Assembly: GCF_026627925.1 (NCBI RefSeq)
Contig: NZ_JAPNLE010000009.1
Location: 3,596,001 to 3,660,000, forward strand
DNA length: 64,000 nucleotides
Reading direction: 5' to 3'
Origin: Cupriavidus sp. D39
GTDB lineage: Bacteria; Pseudomonadota; Gammaproteobacteria; Burkholderiales; Burkholderiaceae
Part shown: positions 8,102-15,141 of the stretch, in pieces
Layout of the letters: every line of letters starts with the position of its first letter
Position numbering within the stretch: position 1 is the first letter of the stretch
The notes under the pieces: model-generated
Database searches by the model: none
What the model saw: only the letters and a program-made list of their open reading frames with translations
Told to the model about the DNA's origin: nothing
Position numbers and translations under genes: made by a program

Positions 8102-9853
8102 CTAGAGAGCCCGGTGCAGAAGCAAACCGGGGAATTGGCTGCTCGGGATAGAGGCACTCCGCAAGGCGGGGTGAGTACGCCGCTTACAACGTTGCATACT
8201 TTTCACTCCGTCGTCTGAATCATTCGAGTTTTCGCTGTCAAAAGCCCCAGGCTGTGGGTCAACCCTGAACACAACGACGATTTCATCCTTGTGGATTTCG
8301 ACGCGCTTGACCAGACCCAATACGATCCTGCGCTTTGTCTCAAGATCAATCGTGTCCAGTTTTTCGGTGACGGCGCCTGCAAATTCCTCGATCCGATTGA
8401 TGACCAGAAACAGCTCGCTTTGCACCGCGCCTTGCTGCCTGGATTCAAGGATCTGCTGGTCAATCTGCTCAAGCCGATTCCTCAACTGCTGCATCTTCGG
8501 TTCGAAGTCGGACTTATCGAGGATGCCGTCCGCATAGCTATCGATCAGCCGGGACTTTCCCTTCTCCAGCTGCAGCCGCTGCTTTTCAAGGTTGCTTGTG
8601 TCGAAGGCACTCTTCTCGTTGCGCTCCATCATATCCAGTCGACGCTCATATTCGCTCTTCAAGCGTTCTGGATGACTGAGCAATTCCACAACCTGCTGCC
8701 ATACCAGCTCATCGAGCCTGTCTGTTCGTACCTGCAGATTGTCACAGATGCGGTGGCCACCGAAACGGTAGGCATCAGTCCCAACACAGCGGTAATAGGC
8801 GTAGTCCCGCTGATGCCCCTTAGCTGCAACCTTGCTCACCTTCTTGGCGTAATAGGCGTAATGGCACTCGCCGCATACCGTCAACCCTTGCAGCAGGCGT
8901 AGCGGTGCACTCTCGCGCCTCTGGCGCGCCAGCTTGCGGTTCTCGGCAAGCTGTTCCTGAGCCGCCTGGAACAGCCCCTCGCTCACGATGGCCGGCACCG
9001 GAATCTCGATCCAGTCCTGCGGTTCGGTTCGTGTTGTCGAGTACGGCTTTCTGGGCACGTCAGCACTGTGGCGCTGGGCGCGCACGCGTACCTGCAGGTG
9101 ATCGCGCGACTGCGTCTTGCCGAACGCAGCTCGCCCCATGTACGCAGGATTGCGCAATATGCCCCACACCACACTACGGTCCCAGTATGGCTTGCCCGAC
9201 GCTGTCACGGTACCCGACTCGGCAAGGCGGCGTACCACATCCCCTATGCTCAGGCGGTCCATCCCCACCCACTGGAAGATCGCCCGGACCGTTGCAGCCT
9301 GGGGCAGTTCGATAACGTACCGGGCCGGCGTTCCGTCGAGTTGCCGGCGAATGTAGCGGTAGCCGTAGGGCGCCCCGGACAGGACATTGACACTGCCGCG
9401 TTTTGCGCCGTGAAGCTTGCCACGACGGTGACGCTCGGCGATCTTCGCCCGTTCGTATTCTGCGATCATGCCCTGCATCTGCAATAGCAGCGACTCTTCC
9501 GGCGTCGTACCGATCGCGTGATTGAGGAAGACCACCTGGACACCGCAGGCGGAGAACTCTTCCATCAGCAGCGCCTGGTGCGCATATTTGCGCGCCAGCC
9601 GGTCCGGTGACAGGATGTACAGCTGATCGATCGTACCGAGCGCGGCACAGTCCCTGAGGCGCTCCAATTGAGGCCTGATCAGCGTCGCACCGCTCACGCC
9701 AGCGTCAACGAAACACATGTCGTCGACGATCTGCGCGCCGTCAGCTGAAATACGCTCCTTCAGTGCAGCGATCTGGCTTTCAATGGTGCCGCGTTTGTTT
9801 TGCTGTTCGGAGGATACCCGCGCGTAGAGTGCAACCATCGCAGCTTTGCTCAT
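8102..9853 (-). CDS. Large serine recombinase, tail read into the target gene
   Basis: The N-terminal resolvase domain (about residues 5-150) carries the catalytic Ser in YARVSSEQQ and conserved Arg in SPDRLARK and YERAKIAERHRRG. A recombinase DNA-binding domain (about 160-280) follows, then a zinc-ribbon (TVCGECHYAYYA ... CVG ... CDN, about 320-370) and a coiled-coil stretch (about 395-470). It would integrate or excise its own 2-kb element. The element itself contains no stop codon for this gene. After KSMQRCKRR the last ~24 residues are translated from the antisense strand of the interrupted intron RT, and the stop at 8102-8104 lies in the IS target duplication. The second copy near 63.3-64 kb is identical up to KRR and then differs. 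Confidence 0.9.
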   Translation of the reverse strand: MSKAAMVALYARVSSEQQNKRGTIESQIAALKERISADGAQIVDDMCFVDAGVSGATLIRPQLERLRDCAALGTIDQLYILSPDRLARKYAHQALLMEEFSACGVQVVFLNHAIGTTPEESLLLQMQGMIAEYERAKIAERHRRGKLHGAKRGSVNVLSGAPYGYRYIRRQLDGTPARYVIELPQAATVRAIFQWVGMDRLSIGDVVRRLAESGTVTASGKPYWDRSVVWGILRNPAYMGRAAFGKTQSRDHLQVRVRAQRHSADVPRKPYSTTRTEPQDWIEIPVPAIVSEGLFQAAQEQLAENRKLARQRRESAPLRLLQGLTVCGECHYAYYAKKVSKVAAKGHQRDYAYYRCVGTDAYRFGGHRICDNLQVRTDRLDELVWQQVVELLSHPERLKSEYERRLDMMERNEKSAFDTSNLEKQRLQLEKGKSRLIDSYADGILDKSDFEPKMQQLRNRLEQIDQQILESRQQGAVQSELFLVINRIEEFAGAVTEKLDTIDLETKRRIVLGLVKRVEIHKDEIVVVFRVDPQPGAFDSENSNDSDDGVKSMQRCKRRTHPALRSASIPSSQFPGLLLHRAL

Positions 9854-10178
9854 CGTCTACCTCGCTTGATGGTCGCTTGCTTGGACTCTGCAGACCACGT
9901 AGCGGACGGCTGTGCCGTCGCGCGTGCTTCGATCGGACTAATCTGCTCGTAAGCCTTTTGCAACTGCTCTTGGGCATAGCGGTTCGGCTCGAAAGCCAGA
10001 CGCACGCTCCACTTTTTACGTCTTCGGGTCATCGCTGCACCTGCCTGTCAGCGGGAGCGACCGTCTCAAGGACAAGATCCACATTGACGTCAGCACAGCT
10101 TCTGGACCAGGGCGCCAGACACTCCCTCGAAATGCGCAGGCCCAATTTTATCCGGCAGTTTGCTCTATTGTTGGTGGC
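8176..10178 (-). mobile_element. Serine-recombinase element, copy 1, in the GTPQGG motif of an intron RT
   Basis: Copy-identical sequence starts at 8176, which matches 63421 in the second copy. The right end is inferred from where the RT resumes (about 10179). The element encodes the large serine recombinase and a 60-residue protein overlapping its start, plus about 140 bases of upstream sequence. No terminal inverted repeats or target duplication are evident, as expected for serine integrases. If the crossover dinucleotide is the GT found at both 8171-8172 and 10179-10180, the uninterrupted target reads PQGGVISPLL, a perfect RT sequence. Confidence 0.75.
9850..10032 (-). CDS. Small basic protein upstream of and overlapping the serine recombinase
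   Basis: This 60-residue protein (MTRRRKKWSVRLAFEPNRY ...) ends by overlapping the recombinase start codon (ATGA at 9850-9853), a sign of translational coupling. It is rich in Arg/Lys at both ends and has no recognised domain. It lies inside the mobile element and is probably the first gene of its two-gene operon. It might be a recombination directionality or accessory factor, but that is inference from position and charge only. Confidence 0.6.
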   Translation of the reverse strand: MTRRRKKWSVRLAFEPNRYAQEQLQKAYEQISPIEARATAQPSATWSAESKQATIKRGRR

Positions 10179-10845
10179 GTTATCAGTCCATTGTTGGCTA
10201 ACCTCTTTCTTCACTATGCGTTTGATCGATGGGTCCAGACCGAGCATCCGGAGGTGCCGTTTGAACGGTATGCCGACGATGTGGTTTGTCATTGCAGGAC
10301 GAAGCATCAGGCGGAACAGTTCTTGTCTGCCTTGAGGGAACGGCTTACCGATTGTGGGCTTTCGCTACACCCGGAAAAGACGCGCTTGGTTTACTGCAAA
10401 GATGGACGACGTCGAGAGGACCATATCCATACAAAGTTCGACTTCCTTGGATTCAGCTTTCACGCTCGGACGGTACAGGACCGAGCGGGAAATTTGTTCA
10501 ACGGATTCGGACCTGCGGTAAGTCAAAAGGCACTAACGCGCATGTCTCAGGCCATCCGAAGCATGAGTCTCAATCGAAGTACCTCAATGACGCTGCGCGA
10601 ACTGGCGCAGCGCATAAACCCAATGGTACGGGGATGGGTGAATTACTACGGTGCTTTCTATCCAGAGCGGCTGAAACAGTTCTTGATCAGAATAGACTTA
10701 CGGCTTGGCAGGTGGGCGCGAAATAAGTACAAGCGGTTGAGAGGACATAAACGAGGATCTTGGGCGTGGCTCAAACGATGTCGGGAAAGTCTTCCTCAGC
10801 TGTTCGCGCACTGGGATTTCTGTTTCGAAGAACGGCGGACAAGAA

Positions 10846-10920
10846 GAGCCGTATGAATCGAGAGATTCACGTACGGATCTGTGAGAGCCTGAGGGGGCAG
10901 TTCCCTCGGGCCACTCGACC
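10846..10920 (+). ncRNA. Group II intron domains V and VI
   Basis: Domain V is the 34-35 base hairpin at 10846-10880: GAGCCGTATGAATC, loop GAGA, GATTCACGTACGG. Domain VI follows as GAGCCTGAGGG/CCCTCGGGCCACTC and ends near CTCGACC at about 10920. Both immediately follow the RT stop codon, as in intact introns of this class. These carry the catalytic core and branch-point helix of the ribozyme. Confidence 0.8.
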
Positions 10921-12543
10921 CTCAGCCGTTACGCTGCTTTCTTGCAATCCCCCACGTTTTGCTGCGCTCGTTCCGGGTTCAGGTACACGGCATCGACTAG
11001 CTGCCAGTTACGGATGCCCGCAGCCCAACGCTGCGGGTTCCGGGCTCGCGCGGCCTGATACAGCGCCGTGCGCTGCGCCAGCAGGGCAGTGGCTTTGCCC
11101 TGATGCCGCTGGCTTGGCGTGACGTATTTCAGGCTGCTGTGGCGGTGCTCGTCGTTGTACCAACGCACGAAGCTCAGCACCCAGGCACGCGCTTGCTCCA
11201 GGCTCTCGAACGGGCGCTCCGGCCACAGCGGGCAGTACTTCGCCGTGCGGAACAACGCTTCGGCATAGGCGTTGTCGTTGCTCACCCTGGGCCGGCTGTA
11301 GGACGGCACCACGCCCAAGTCATACATCGTTGCCAGCATGCTCGCCCCCTTCATGGCCGTGCCATTGTCCGAGTGCAGCACCAGCGGGCGGCCCGCCGTC
11401 TGCTCGCGCAAACAACCGTGCATCAGCAGACGGCTGGCATGCTCGGCCGACTCGCTCTCATGCACCTCGTTGGCGACCAATTTGCGGCTGTAAATGTCCT
11501 TCATCATGTACCAGTAGAAGAACCGTCCCTTGACTGTGGTCGGTAGCCAAGTGATGTCCCAGCACCAAACCTGATTCGGACCTTCCGCCCGGTGCGTCGT
11601 CAACGGACGAGCGCTCGGGGCCTTGCTGCGGCCACGCCGTCTGCCTTGTCCCGCCGCCTTCAGGACCCGGTAGAACGTCGATTCCGACGCCAGGTAGATC
11701 CCTTCGTCCGCCAGCTTCGGCACGATCTGGTGCGGCGTCAGGCTGGCATAGCCAGGCTGGTTCGCCGCCGTCAGCAATGCCTGCCGTTCCGCTTCGCTGA
11801 GCTTGTTGGCAGGCGCGTCGCGACGCGCCTCAAGCCGCTTATCGGCAGGGGCATGCCGCCAGCGCTGCAAGGTTCGCTCGGTCAAGCCCAGCGCTTCGCA
11901 GGCCATTGCCTGTCGCGCCCCGGCGCTCACCGCTTCATCGATCAACTGTATGGCTTCAAAGCGATCCGGGGTGCTGATCAGTCTTCCTCGTCCCGTCCCC
12001 AGATCGCTGCGGCTTTTTTGCAGTACCAGCAGCGCTGCCGTTTCCGCCAGCGCCGCATTCTTGCGCTTGAGCTCGCGCTCCAGTTCTCGTACACGCTTCT
12101 GCGCCGCTTCGTCTTCCCGGCGCTGCGCCAGGCTTCGCTTGGCCGGTGCCACCGCATTAGCCTGCTCGCACGCCTCGCGCCATTGCCGGATCTGCTCCGG
12201 CTGGATGCCCTTCATCCGGCAGTATTCCGACAGTTCCGCCTCACTCAGTGGCGCCGTCTCCAGCACCACGCGAAACTTGTCCGCACTGGACCATTGATCA
12301 CTTTGCTTCCCGTCACCCGGCACAATTCTTCCTGCAGCTCTCGCCATCTCGCGCCAAGTCCGCAAGGTCACTGTCGTGATCCCCGTGGCCTTGGCCAACT
12401 CCACTACCGATCGGTTAAGCGGAGGCATCATCTGCTCGACCGCCCACTCCCGGCGCTCGGCCGTATATCGTTTCATCTTCCAGTCGCACACCACCCTCCA
12501 TTTTGCTTCATCAAAGAAGACGGAGACGACAAGTATCCTGACA
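10921..12543 (-). mobile_element. IS3-family insertion sequence next to the intron 3' end
   Basis: The element spans the single-frame IS3-type transposase and its flanks. The transposase-start end is placed at 12543, where TGTCAGGATACTTG reads outward on the minus strand. The other end, near 10921 (CTCAGCCGTTACG), matches it only weakly, so that boundary is tentative. It abuts the end of domain VI of the group II intron and separates it from the rest of the palindromic repeat at 12549. Confidence 0.65.
10929..12476 (-). CDS. IS3-family transposase (single fused frame)
   Basis: The chosen start is MKRYTAERREWAVEQMMPP at 12476. The N-terminal part is a helix-turn-helix/coiled-coil OrfA-like region (TTVTLRTWREMAR, RVRELERELKRKNAAL). 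The C-terminal rve integrase core shows D in WCWDITWLP, D in VLHSDNGTAMKG and E in NAYAEALFRTAKY. OrfA and OrfB are one continuous frame, not joined by a programmed frameshift. The open frame extends upstream to 12680 through the palindromic repeat, but that part (NCNCNCK, PPLRGGD) is repeat-derived and not real protein. Confidence 0.85.
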   Translation of the reverse strand: MKRYTAERREWAVEQMMPPLNRSVVELAKATGITTVTLRTWREMARAAGRIVPGDGKQSDQWSSADKFRVVLETAPLSEAELSEYCRMKGIQPEQIRQWREACEQANAVAPAKRSLAQRREDEAAQKRVRELERELKRKNAALAETAALLVLQKSRSDLGTGRGRLISTPDRFEAIQLIDEAVSAGARQAMACEALGLTERTLQRWRHAPADKRLEARRDAPANKLSEAERQALLTAANQPGYASLTPHQIVPKLADEGIYLASESTFYRVLKAAGQGRRRGRSKAPSARPLTTHRAEGPNQVWCWDITWLPTTVKGRFFYWYMMKDIYSRKLVANEVHESESAEHASRLLMHGCLREQTAGRPLVLHSDNGTAMKGASMLATMYDLGVVPSYSRPRVSNDNAYAEALFRTAKYCPLWPERPFESLEQARAWVLSFVRWYNDEHRHSSLKYVTPSQRHQGKATALLAQRTALYQAARARNPQRWAAGIRNWQLVDAVYLNPERAQQNVGDCKKAA

Positions 12544-12548
12544 TGGAG

Positions 12549-12666
12549 GGCAAGACAAAAAAGTAGGTCGCCGCCCCGAAGGGGAGGTGAAACTGCAGTT
12601 GCTTTTGACCTTAAGCCGTTGAATTTGAAGCTGATTTTGCAGTTGCAGTTGCAGTTGCCTAACTTC
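12549..12666 (+). repeat. Palindromic intergenic repeat, copy A, right end
   Basis: This is the missing right end of the repeat that starts at 4424. It resumes with GGCAAGACAAAAAAGTAGG and GAAGGGGAGGTG, and finishes with a GCAGTT run that is the reverse complement of the CTGCAA run at the left end. It matches 46643-46738 of the second copy closely. The 7.5 kb between the two halves is inserted mobile DNA. Confidence 0.8.
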
Positions 12667-12688
12667 ACGCTCCAGAGCAACTACATGA

Positions 12689-12910
12689 TTACCGCCCTAC
12701 CGGGCGACCTACCGAATCGTCACGATTCTCGGATCTCGAGCGCGGGGTGCTTTTGCTCTCGGCGCGCGGGCGGCCGCGCTGTCCAAGGCGCTTCATTTTC
12801 TTGATGCCCTCAGTTGACACTTCGAAGGTGTCGGGGTCCGCGGCGATGCCGCGATTGATTGCCGCGTCCTCTTCGTCCGTCGGCATGATGATCTCAGGCT
12901 TGGTCGACAT
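12689..12910 (-). pseudogene. brnA: BrnA-like antitoxin, C-terminus lost
   Basis: The N-terminal half (KPEIIMPTDEEDAAINRGIAADPDTFEV) is the BrnA antitoxin signature, followed by the usual GRPRAESK linker. The ribbon-helix-helix C-terminal DNA-binding part is not present. After the linker this frame reads unrelated Arg/Ser sequence to the stop, while another frame briefly shows RIVTIR, the start of the normal domain, before running into stops. The end of the gene abuts the palindromic repeat. It partly overlaps the brnT-like remnant upstream. It probably no longer functions. Confidence 0.65.
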
Positions 12911-13097
12911 AGAGTCTCACCTCTCGCTTGTTGGCCTTGCGCAGGCTGATGATGTGCATCGAGTCGCCTCGCTGCGTGATCACCACGCAGTAAAGACGCG
13001 CATCAATCACACCAAAGCCAATTTCGGGCAACTCGCGGTAATCGCGACGGGTATCAACGCCGGCCATCACGCCGGGCCAGGCCAGCCTGAAGGCCAA
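12894..13097 (-). pseudogene. brnT: BrnT-like ribonuclease toxin, N-terminus lost
   Basis: The translated piece (DTRRDYRELPEIGFGVIDARLYCVVITQRG ... ISLRKANKREVRLYVDQ) matches the central and C-terminal part of BrnT toxins. The normal N-terminus with the KHGVS motif is missing; only DGVSLTLAF remains upstream in frame, and it runs directly into the end of parA. The listed start is a TTG and is unlikely to be natural. Together with brnA this is the scar of a type II toxin-antitoxin pair trimmed at both outer ends. Confidence 0.6.
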
Positions 13098-13126
13098 GGT
13101 CAGCGATACGCCGTCATCATCGCCAC

Positions 13127-13894
13127 CTACCCCACCAACTCCCGATGCAACGCCAAATACTCCAACGCCAGCTTATGCCGCGGATCCAGGTGAATCATCG
13201 GCATCGCATGCTGATGCGATTCCCGGATCTTCACGGACGACGACAACCGTGAATTCAGCACCGGCAACCCTTCGCTGACCAGTTCCTCCACCAGTTGCAA
13301 CGGCAGGCTGGCGCGCGGCTGGAACTGGTTGATCACGATCCCTTCGACTTCCAGGTCTGCGTTGTGGTCGTGCTGGATCTCTTTCACGTTGTCGAGCAGC
13401 GTATAGAGCGCGCGGCGGGAGAAGTCGTCGCAGTCGAACGGAATCAGGCAGCGCTCCACGGCGATCAGCGCGGAGCGGGTGTAGAAGTTCAGCGCGGGCG
13501 GGGTGTCGATGTAGATGGCGTCGTAGGCCGCTTCAAGTTCTTTCAGCGCGTCGCGCAGCTTGTAGATCTTGTAGCGGGATTCGAGCTTGCCGTGCAGCGT
13601 GTCGAGCTCGGGATGGGCGGGCATCACATCGAGGTTTTCGAACGGCGTGGCGTGGATGAACGCGGTGACATCCAGCGGCTTGAAGCTGTATGTGAGCGCG
13701 GTCTCGAAGAAGTCGGCCACGGTCGGGGTGGCCTCGGCGGCGTGCGCGCCGAGCAGGTACTGGCTGGAATTGCCTTGCGCATCGAGGTCGATGACCAGGG
13801 TGCGCAGGCCTTCGCTGGCACTGATGGCCGCCAGGTTGCAGACGATGGTCGACTTGCCGACACCGCCCTTCTGATTGAATACGACGCGCCGCAT
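13127..13894 (-). CDS. ParA-family ATPase
   Basis: The start is placed at MRRVVFNQKGGVGKST, where the deviant Walker A (KGGVGKST) sits at the N-terminus as in the family; an earlier ATG at 13921 is possible. VIDLDAQGNSSQYLLG is the Walker A' region and IYIDTPPALNF the Walker B. About 255 residues with no N-terminal DNA-binding domain is typical of a small chromosomal ParA/MinD-like ATPase. No parB lies next to it, so the cargo is unknown. It runs in the same direction as rodA downstream of the mre/mrd genes. Confidence 0.85.
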   Translation of the reverse strand: MRRVVFNQKGGVGKSTIVCNLAAISASEGLRTLVIDLDAQGNSSQYLLGAHAAEATPTVADFFETALTYSFKPLDVTAFIHATPFENLDVMPAHPELDTLHGKLESRYKIYKLRDALKELEAAYDAIYIDTPPALNFYTRSALIAVERCLIPFDCDDFSRRALYTLLDNVKEIQHDHNADLEVEGIVINQFQPRASLPLQLVEELVSEGLPVLNSRLSSSVKIRESHQHAMPMIHLDPRHKLALEYLALHRELVG

Positions 13895-13986
13895 TTGAGC
13901 CCTTGGAGGTGAACGTTCCAAAGGAGAGAGGATACCTTAGCGAGGTGTCATTGCAGCGGCCAAATCGGCCAAATCCGCAAGAAAGC

Positions 13987-15129
13987 CTACGTCTGTATCA
14001 GCCGCTTTTGCCGCGAGATACTCATCAGGATCCCGATGCCCATGCCCAGCGTCACCAGCGCCGTTCCCCCATAGCTCATCAGTGGCAACGGCACGCCCAC
14101 CACGGGCAGGATGCCGCTCACCATGCCCATGTTCACAAAGGCATAAGTAAAGAAGATCAGGGTGATCGACCCCGCCAGGAGCCGCGAGAACAGCGTCGGC
14201 GCGTTGGCCGCGATGTACAGCCCGCGGAAGATCAGCAGCAGGTAGAGCACCAGCAGCACGGCATTGCCGATCAGGCCGAATTCTTCGGAGAACACGGCGA
14301 AAATGAAGTCGGTGTGCTTCTCGGGGATGAACTCAAGGTGCGTCTGGGTGCCCTTGAGCCAGCCCTTGCCGAAGACGCCGCCGGAGCCGATGGCAATGAT
14401 GGACTGGATGGTGTGGAAGCCCTTGCCGAGCGGGTCGGTGGTGGGGTCCAGCAGCGTGCAGATGCGGTGTTGCTGGTAGTCGTGCAGGATCGGCCAGTTC
14501 ACGCCGGGGGCGCACATATCGTGCTCGAAGCTGACGAGCGCGGTGATGGCAACTACCACGATGGCAAGCAGCGGCAGGATGATCTTCCAGGAGAGGCCGG
14601 CGAAATAGATCACATAGAGGCCGGCGGCCATCACCAGCAGTCCGGTGCCGAGGTCGGGCTGCTTGGCGATCAGGCCCACGGGCACGAGGAGCAGCACCAA
14701 CGCCAGCACAAAGTCGAACCACTTGACCGAGCCCTCCCGTTTCTGGAAGTACCACGCCAGCATCAGCGGCATGGCGATCTTCATGATCTCGGAGGGCTGG
14801 ATCACCATACCGACGTAGAGCCAGCGGCGCGCGCCCTTGCGGATCAGGCCGAACATGGCCACCGCCACCAGCAGGGCCACGCCGACCGTATAGAGCGGCA
14901 CCGCCACCCGCATCAGCGTCTGGGTTGGCAGGTAAGCGATGACCCACATCACCAGGTAGGACAGCAGGATGTTGCGCAACTGGTCCTCGACCCGGCCGGG
15001 CATGTCGATGGCGGCCGAGTAGAGCGCCACGATGCCGGTGGCGAACAGCAGGAAGACGATGAGCGCGAGCGGCTTGTCGAAGCCGGTCAGGGCCGTCTTG
15101 ATGAACGATAGGACGCGGCGGCGATCCAT
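13987..15129 (-). CDS. rodA: Rod-shape peptidoglycan glycosyltransferase RodA
   Basis: This 380-residue FtsW/RodA/SpoVE (SEDS) membrane protein shows the family signatures FAVFSEEFGLIGN and GMVSGILPVVGVPLPLMSYGG, with about ten hydrophobic segments. It polymerises lipid II during lateral wall growth together with PBP2, encoded just upstream. The end of mrdA is only 12 bases before this start, so the two are almost certainly cotranscribed and translationally linked. It is intact. Confidence 0.95.
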   Translation of the reverse strand: MDRRRVLSFIKTALTGFDKPLALIVFLLFATGIVALYSAAIDMPGRVEDQLRNILLSYLVMWVIAYLPTQTLMRVAVPLYTVGVALLVAVAMFGLIRKGARRWLYVGMVIQPSEIMKIAMPLMLAWYFQKREGSVKWFDFVLALVLLLVPVGLIAKQPDLGTGLLVMAAGLYVIYFAGLSWKIILPLLAIVVVAITALVSFEHDMCAPGVNWPILHDYQQHRICTLLDPTTDPLGKGFHTIQSIIAIGSGGVFGKGWLKGTQTHLEFIPEKHTDFIFAVFSEEFGLIGNAVLLVLYLLLIFRGLYIAANAPTLFSRLLAGSITLIFFTYAFVNMGMVSGILPVVGVPLPLMSYGGTALVTLGMGIGILMSISRQKRLIQT

Positions 15130-15141
15130 GGCGCGTCTCCT

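Larger units (their letters stand above)
5615..10856 (+). pseudogene. ltrA: Group II intron reverse transcriptase/maturase, interrupted twice
   Basis: The gene survives in three pieces that join in frame: 5615-6144 (fingers; PLGIPTITDRVAQMAVK, SFGYRPNKSA, VVDIDLKSFFD), 8107-8175 (through RDRGTPQGGV), and about 10179-10856 (ISPLLANLFLH, catalytic YADD, maturase X domain). The joined protein is about 426 residues, usual for a maturase without an endonuclease domain. The first break is an IS1634-like insertion with a 6-bp target duplication. The second is the serine-recombinase element, exactly in the GTPQGG motif. A slightly earlier ATG at 5579 is possible. Confidence 0.85.
5075..10920 (+). mobile_element. 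Group II intron interrupted by two other elements
   Basis: The 5' end is placed near GTGTGTC at 5075, where the sequence departs from the second copy of the surrounding repeat; this boundary is approximate. About 500 bases of ribozyme domains I-III precede an RT/maturase gene starting near 5615. Domains V and VI follow the RT stop at 10846-10920. An IS1634-like element (6145-8100) and a serine-recombinase element (8176 to about 10178) lie inside the RT gene. Without them the intron would be about 1.9 kb, a normal size. The RT is broken, so the intron cannot be autonomous unless maturase is supplied in trans. Confidence 0.8.

Noticed and set aside
10029..10307. 92-residue open frame antisense to the intron RT, upstream of the small basic protein
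   Set aside because: It spans the element boundary and the RT coding strand, so it cannot be a conserved gene of the element.
12477..12680. N-terminal extension of the IS3 transposase to 12680
   Set aside because: The extra 68 residues are translated from the palindromic repeat and the element's end; the family start is at 12476.
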